11,321 bases of DNA from Alphaproteobacteria bacterium (GTDB lineage: Bacteria > Pseudomonadota > Alphaproteobacteria > Sphingomonadales > Sphingomonadaceae). Location: contig JAGWQR010000132.1 of NCBI GenBank assembly GCA_028869975.1, positions 1 through 11,321 of the forward strand. Direction: 5' to 3'. Both the position numbers and the translations under genes were made by a program. The notes under the pieces were generated by a model. That model was not told the origin of the DNA. It searched no databases and saw only the letters and a program-made list of their open reading frames with translations. Of this stretch, positions 6,325 to 11,321 are shown in pieces. Numbering within the stretch: the stretch's first letter is position 1; each line of letters starts with the position of its first letter.

Positions 6325-8817
6325 CTAGAATTTACTCCCCAGCTTCAGGCCAAATTCCTGCGGCTTGACCGGGTAAGCTCTACCCAGCGACGCGCACGCC
6401 GAGGGCACGCAGGCACTGTTCAGGCTTAGAATACCGCGTTCATCGGTCACATTGGTCATGAACAATTCCCAGTGCCATTTGCCGATGACAGCGCCCAGCG
6501 ATGCATCGAGTGTTGAGAAGCCCGGAATATAACCAAATGCAGCCGCACTGGCATCATCCAGTGCCGAGCGTACGCCGGATTGATGGTTGCCGGAAATCTG
6601 CACATAAGGCTTCCAGCTACCAAGATCGAAATGGTAACGCGCGCTGAGCGTACCTTTGAACTTGGGCTGCACGGGCAGGGCAGTGCCGGCATGGACGGCG
6701 ATACCGAGTGTGCAATCAGGATTACCCGTTGCGGCACTGATATTGCAGAAGTCGGAGGTCAACTGGCCATCGATATAGCTGCCTGAACCCGATAGCGTCA
6801 GCCCGCCTTCGTTGAGTGTGAAGTCTCCTTCCACGCCCTTCACCCGCGCATTGCCGACATTATAGGTGCTGATGACACCATTGGCGCCCGGCGTCACTTC
6901 GCCATATTGCACATTCTTCCATTCCTCGTCGAAAATGGCGATGTTGATATAGAGTTTGTGCTGCAACCATGCCGACTTGAAACCGATCTCATAGTTGGTC
7001 AGGGTATCGGCCACATAGGGGTTTACGCCGGGCAGACGGTTGACACCGCCGGGCCGGTAACCGGTGGAATAGGTGGCATAGAGCATCCGGTCCTTGTCGA
7101 TCTTCCAGCTTAAATTGACCTTGTGCGTTTCGCCATATTGCACGGTGCCCTTGTCAACATTGACACAGGGAATATCCGTGTTGTTGTTGGTTGTCAGGCA
7201 GGTGCCGGGAACCTTGCTGGCACTTCCCGACCAGCCATAAAGCGAATTATGCGCCTTGAAGCCGCGAATACCCGCATCCAGAGTCAGATTGGGAAGAATA
7301 TCATAGGCTGCATCACCAAAAATAGCGTAATCGCGATCGATCCTGTATTCGCGCGAGCAGAATACATCATCGTTACAGTTGGGCACCGAAGCCTGATAGA
7401 AGCTCGTTGTCGGGTCATAGGTATTCGCCAGTCCCGGCACGATATAATCGGCGTAAATGCGGTCTGTCTGGCGCTGATAGAAAGCGCCCAGCGTCACGCG
7501 CAGCGGATTGGATGTCGGTGACGAAATCCGGAATTCATGGCTCTGTTTCGTGTAGTCATCATGACCATGATAAAGTTGTGACGGATTGAGATTGGTGTTG
7601 GTGCCGTTCTGGATGAAGCTGTTGTAATAATGGGCATAACCCACCGCTGTTTCGTGGTTCTGATAATTGACCGAATAATCCGAGTAATCCTGCTGCGTGT
7701 CGAAGTGACGTTCAAAATAGCCGCCGGCATAGGTCACGTCCCAAAGCCCGAGCTTGCCATGAATCGTGAGCGCCGCCTGCGTCCACTCATCTTTTGAAAT
7801 ATCGGGTGTGAAATCCTGCACCTGCAAATCACCGGTCGCCGGTACGAAAATCGAGCCATTGTCCGCATTGAGTGTGTTGTGACTCGGGCCATAGAGGAAG
7901 GTGCCATGCGCCACCTGCTTCTGATAAATAAGCGATGGCGTCACTGTCCAGTTTTCATCAAGGTTGACGGCCAGCGCCGCGCGTCCGCCCGCCGTCTCGA
8001 CATCGTTGAAATTCTGTTTGACGTAGGGCGCGTTGTTGACCGTCACCGTGGTCGGGAAAGTCGATTTGGTGGTGCCATTATAGCCCACAACATCATAGGT
8101 GCGGGTGCCCGCAATATTGCTGATATAGCCCCCATCGCGCTCATAAAAGCCGGACGCGCGGAAGGCCGCATTCGGACCGAGTGGTATGTTGACAAAGCCG
8201 TCGAAGGTGCCGCCGCTCGAATTGGAGCCTTTGCCAAAGCTGGTGCCGCTCACATCAAAGCCCGCTTCAAACTTGTGGGTATCGGGCTTGTTGGTAATCA
8301 GCCGCAGCGTGCCTGAAAGTGACGACGACCCGTAAAGCGTGCCTTGCGGGCCCGAAAGCGCTTCAACCCGCTGCATGTCATAAACATGGAGGTCAACCGC
8401 TCCTGCGATGGTTGTCAACGGAATTTCATCAACGTACAGCGCGCTGGTTGGTTGTGATCCGGAATGGCTGCCATTGGTGTCACTGCCCGAAGTGATGCCC
8501 CGGAAATAGATTTGCGACTGACCCGGCCCGAAGGACTGGTAACTGACCGAAGGCAGCAGCTTGGCATAATCATCAAAGCTCGCAACCTGTCGTTCCTGCA
8601 ATTTGCTCGCGCTCAAAGCCTGAATGCTGATGGGAACCTTTTCAAGGCTTTCCGAGCGCTTTTGCGCGGTGACGATAATATCGGGCGAGTCTGTGCCCGC
8701 CTGCGCGGCAGGGCCGGCATTCTGTGCGAATACAGGCGTGCCGGCCATCATTGTGCCTGCGAGCAGTAAAGCTGCGAGATGCGTCTTGCGCAACATTGGA
8801 ACGGGTGCAGATGCCAT
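6325..8817 (-). CDS. TonB-dependent outer-membrane receptor
   Basis: The product is an 830-residue outer-membrane transporter driven by TonB-ExbB-ExbD. The frame is open to an ATG at 8949, but the ATG at 8817 is chosen because GGAGGA lies eight bases upstream and a signal peptide begins there (MLRKTHLAALLLAGTMMAGT, cleavage after about FAQ, residue 32). The TonB box is DIIVTAQKR at 46-54. The plug domain spans about 55-180, with VPISIQALSASKL, IYFRGITSG, ALYVDEIPL and VEALSGPQGTLYGSSSLSGT. The barrel fills the rest (YATYSTGYRPGGVNR at 580-594) and ends in the expected terminal Phe (GLKLGSKF). All eight cysteines occur as four close pairs (481/487, 540/551, 691/702, 803/808), probably loop disulfides. 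There is no N-terminal signalling extension, so it is not an anti-sigma-coupled transducer. It follows the TPR-sulfotransferase gene by 132 bases. Its substrate cannot be deduced. Confidence 0.92.
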   Translation of the reverse strand: MASAPVPMLRKTHLAALLLAGTMMAGTPVFAQNAGPAAQAGTDSPDIIVTAQKRSESLEKVPISIQALSASKLQERQVASFDDYAKLLPSVSYQSFGPGQSQIYFRGITSGSDTNGSHSGSQPTSALYVDEIPLTTIAGAVDLHVYDMQRVEALSGPQGTLYGSSSLSGTLRLITNKPDTHKFEAGFDVSGTSFGKGSNSSGGTFDGFVNIPLGPNAAFRASGFYERDGGYISNIAGTRTYDVVGYNGTTKSTFPTTVTVNNAPYVKQNFNDVETAGGRAALAVNLDENWTVTPSLIYQKQVAHGTFLYGPSHNTLNADNGSIFVPATGDLQVQDFTPDISKDEWTQAALTIHGKLGLWDVTYAGGYFERHFDTQQDYSDYSVNYQNHETAVGYAHYYNSFIQNGTNTNLNPSQLYHGHDDYTKQSHEFRISSPTSNPLRVTLGAFYQRQTDRIYADYIVPGLANTYDPTTSFYQASVPNCNDDVFCSREYRIDRDYAIFGDAAYDILPNLTLDAGIRGFKAHNSLYGWSGSASKVPGTCLTTNNNTDIPCVNVDKGTVQYGETHKVNLSWKIDKDRMLYATYSTGYRPGGVNRLPGVNPYVADTLTNYEIGFKSAWLQHKLYINIAIFDEEWKNVQYGEVTPGANGVISTYNVGNARVKGVEGDFTLNEGGLTLSGSGSYIDGQLTSDFCNISAATGNPDCTLGIAVHAGTALPVQPKFKGTLSARYHFDLGSWKPYVQISGNHQSGVRSALDDASAAAFGYIPGFSTLDASLGAVIGKWHWELFMTNVTDERGILSLNSACVPSACASLGRAYPVKPQEFGLKLGSKF

Positions 8818-8825
8818 ACTCAAAT

Positions 8826-8831
8826 TCCTCC
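8826..8831 (-). promoter_or_regulatory. Strong Shine-Dalgarno site fixing the receptor start
   Basis: The minus strand reads GGAGGA (complement of 8826-8831) eight bases before the ATG at 8817. It decides against the upstream ATG at 8949, whose extra 44 residues contain no signal peptide and would place the real one internally. Confidence 0.75.
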
Positions 8832-8940
8832 AGGCCTCAAAAGGTCTATACATAATAAGCCGCAAACCTAACGCGCTCACCCCCTGATTTGCAACTGTGA
8901 TCGTAGCGGGGATGTGTGGAAAATCGCCGCATTGTCTGAT

Positions 8941-8960
8941 TTGTGACATTTATGCCACAA
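8941..8960. repeat. Inverted repeat over the sulfotransferase stop codon, candidate operator or hairpin
   Basis: TTGTGACAT (8941-8949) and ATGCCACAA (8952-8960) are 9-base arms with one mismatch and a 2-base centre. As minus-strand RNA it folds into an 8-base-pair stem (one G-U) with a UAAA loop. No T-run follows, so it is not a standard terminator. The half-site contains TGTGA, but its spacing to the second half-site is eight, not six, which does not fit a CRP/FNR box. It lies about 125 bases before the receptor start, so it could act as an operator for a receptor promoter or shape mRNA between the two genes. Confidence 0.45.
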
Positions 8961-10566
8961 TTCTGGCTTCATAATGTTCCAGCACATTCCCCAGCGCCGC
9001 TTTCAGCGGCCCGAGCCATTGGTCATAAGCCTGCCAGTTCTCGGTGCCTTGCGTGAAGATCGGCTGGCGCACCTGCTCGGAAGAAGGCGTGCGCACCGCG
9101 CGCTGCGTGGTGTGGAAGGCGAGGCAACCCTCTTCATACGGCAGATCAAGCGCCGTGAGCAATGCGCGGATTTCGGCCGCGCTGTCCGCCACCAGCCGCT
9201 CATAAATGATCCAATGCACCGCAGCGGGCAGAACCCCGTCTATATGCTTCATATAGTGCACATAGGCGGCGTAATAATGGCCGAAATCGCTGAGATCATA
9301 GCTGAACAACTGGCCTCGTGCATAATGCTGGCGGAAATTGGAAAAACCGCAGGACAGCGGGTGGCGGCGCACATCGATGAAGCGGGCGTTTGGCAAAATC
9401 AGCCGGATAAATCCGATATACAGCCAGTTGTTGGGCAGTTTATCGATGAAATAAGGCTTGTCGGTGCGGCGTTGCACCCCGGCCTGGGCGAGATATTCGC
9501 TGCCCAGCGCGGTGCGTTCATCCGAGGTGAGAGCCGCGAGTGCGTTGAGGCGCTCATCCGCCGTCCGCCCCAATGTATTGAACAGGCGCGGAATGTCGGG
9601 CAGCTCGTCGATTGCTTCCACCGCGCTGTGGCTGGCGAGTATCTGCTCGACCAATGTTGACCCCGCGCGCGGCATCCCGATGATGAAGATCGGGGCCGGA
9701 TCGGGATTGCCACCTTGCGCGCGCGCCGCAAAAAATTCTGGCGTGAACAGGGTGGTGAGTGCCTCCGCCTCGGCGCGCAGCAGCGAGACATCATAGGGCC
9801 CGAGTGCGCGGCGATGGGCATTGGCGCGCGTATAATAATTGAAAGCCGTTTCAGCGTCCATGCGATCCTCAAACGCCTTGCCGAGCGCGAATTCGAGATG
9901 GAACTGATCCTCGGGGGTAATTGCGGTCCCCGCCAGCGCTGCGCGCATCGCCTCCACATCCTCATCCGAAAAGCGCAGCGTTTTCAGATTGGCCAGGCTC
10001 CACCAGGCTTCCCCGAAATCGGGTTTCAAGCTAATCGCGCGCCGATACGCTGCCACCCCCTCGTCCAGCCGCCCCACCGTCTTGAGCGTGTGGCCATAGG
10101 CCATCCAGACATGCGGCTGGTTGGCGTGGCGCGCCAGATCGGCTTTGTAGATAGCCAATGCCTGCTCGAAATCCCCCAGCTTGTTGAGCACGGCCGCGTG
10201 AAGTGTGTTGCCCGCATATTCGGGTCTTTCAACCTTGAGCCATTCAAGCGCGGCGAGCGCTTCGCTGCTGCGCCCGCTGCGGTAGAGCAGGGTGGCGAGG
10301 TTGGCACGCGCGGCGCTGAATTCTGGCGCGAGATCAAGGGCGCGCCGCAGCAAACTCTCCGCATCGCGTGGCTTCCCGATGCGGTTGGCCAGCTCCGCCA
10401 GCATCCGGATCGCGGCGATGTTGAACGGATCATCCTGCAGGAAAGGCTTGAGCAGCCGCTCGGCAATATCGGGCCGGTCGGTGTTCATCGCATGTGCGGC
10501 CTGCAACAGCACCGGATTGCGCACCGCTTGTGCGAGTGTTTGCTGAACTGATCCGCCGCTGCTCAT
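8950..10566 (-). CDS. TPR-containing sulfotransferase family protein
   Basis: The product is 538 residues with two parts. Residues about 20-250 are TPR repeats (for example PRDAESLLRRALDLAPEFSA and RLDEGVAAYRRAISLKPDFG). Residues about 290-530 are a PAPS-type sulfotransferase domain: the 5'-phosphosulfate loop IIGMPRAGSTLVEQ (295-308), the ELPDI motif at 321-325, and the 3'-phosphate site FIDVRRHPLSCGFSNF (R401, S409). It should transfer sulfate from PAPS to an unknown acceptor, with the TPRs probably recognising a protein or peptide. There is no signal peptide or membrane segment, so it is probably cytoplasmic. It starts 12 bases after the hutU stop with only a weak binding site, suggesting translational coupling, and precedes the TonB-dependent receptor. 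I recall such TPR-sulfotransferases beside receptors in sphingomonad genomes; whether this enzyme modifies the receptor or its cargo is unproven. Confidence 0.85.
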   Translation of the reverse strand: MSSGGSVQQTLAQAVRNPVLLQAAHAMNTDRPDIAERLLKPFLQDDPFNIAAIRMLAELANRIGKPRDAESLLRRALDLAPEFSAARANLATLLYRSGRSSEALAALEWLKVERPEYAGNTLHAAVLNKLGDFEQALAIYKADLARHANQPHVWMAYGHTLKTVGRLDEGVAAYRRAISLKPDFGEAWWSLANLKTLRFSDEDVEAMRAALAGTAITPEDQFHLEFALGKAFEDRMDAETAFNYYTRANAHRRALGPYDVSLLRAEAEALTTLFTPEFFAARAQGGNPDPAPIFIIGMPRAGSTLVEQILASHSAVEAIDELPDIPRLFNTLGRTADERLNALAALTSDERTALGSEYLAQAGVQRRTDKPYFIDKLPNNWLYIGFIRLILPNARFIDVRRHPLSCGFSNFRQHYARGQLFSYDLSDFGHYYAAYVHYMKHIDGVLPAAVHWIIYERLVADSAAEIRALLTALDLPYEEGCLAFHTTQRAVRTPSSEQVRQPIFTQGTENWQAYDQWLGPLKAALGNVLEHYEARIVA

Positions 10567-10578
10567 GCGAAGCTGGTA

Positions 10579-11321
<743 letters not shown>

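Noticed and set aside
8818..8949. N-terminal extension of the receptor from the ATG at 8949, directly after the sulfotransferase stop
   Set aside because: The extension would bury the signal peptide 44 residues inside the protein. The ATG at 8817 has a strong GGAGGA site and begins a normal signal peptide.
8941..8960. CRP/FNR-type binding site
   Set aside because: The half-site contains TGTGA, but the two halves are eight bases apart rather than six and the second reads CCACA, so the match to that family is poor.
8974..10551. Long plus-strand open frames (228 and 278 codons) opposite the sulfotransferase
   Set aside because: They mirror the codon structure of a well-supported sulfotransferase and contain no recognisable motif.

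Overview
The window reads as chromosomal DNA of an alphaproteobacterium, most likely a member of the Sphingomonadales. This rests on a sphingomonad-style TonB-dependent receptor, a TPR-sulfotransferase directly upstream of it, a GC-rich hut gene and an MBG-repeat surface protein. No rRNA or tRNA gene is visible, so the taxonomy is inference.

Left block (1-2613): the C-terminal end of a large MBG-repeat, haemagglutinin-type secreted protein (+ strand) converges on a complete, exported GH27 alpha-galactosidase with a C-terminal NPCBM domain (- strand). All recognisable GH27 catalytic residues are present.

Middle block (about 2614-6324): a visibly more AT-rich, accessory-looking stretch. It holds a small lipoprotein with a He_PIG-like Ig motif (+ strand). 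Convergent with it is a two-gene operon (- strand) encoding an exported TPR/coiled-coil protein and an exported papain-like (C39-like) cysteine peptidase. A clear sigma70-type promoter precedes each of these two transcription units, and the operon promoter carries an inverted repeat over its -35 box. The TPR protein's C-terminus and the peptidase's N-terminus carry similar helical hairpins, which suggests the two products pair. Beyond the operon lie a 56-codon unidentified reading frame and a decayed, internally deleted Rossmann-fold (saccharopine dehydrogenase-like) gene, consistent with a turnover zone.

Right block (6325-11321, all - strand): hutU (urocanate hydratase, 5' end outside the window), then after 12 nt a TPR-sulfotransferase, then a TonB-dependent receptor. 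The order looks like one transcription unit or a hut unit read into the next. The sulfotransferase stop codon lies inside a strong inverted repeat (8941-8960), and the receptor has its own excellent Shine-Dalgarno site. The receptor's substrate cannot be read from the sequence.

The most original content is the TPR/peptidase operon with its neighbouring lipoprotein. The hutU-sulfotransferase-receptor linkage comes second.
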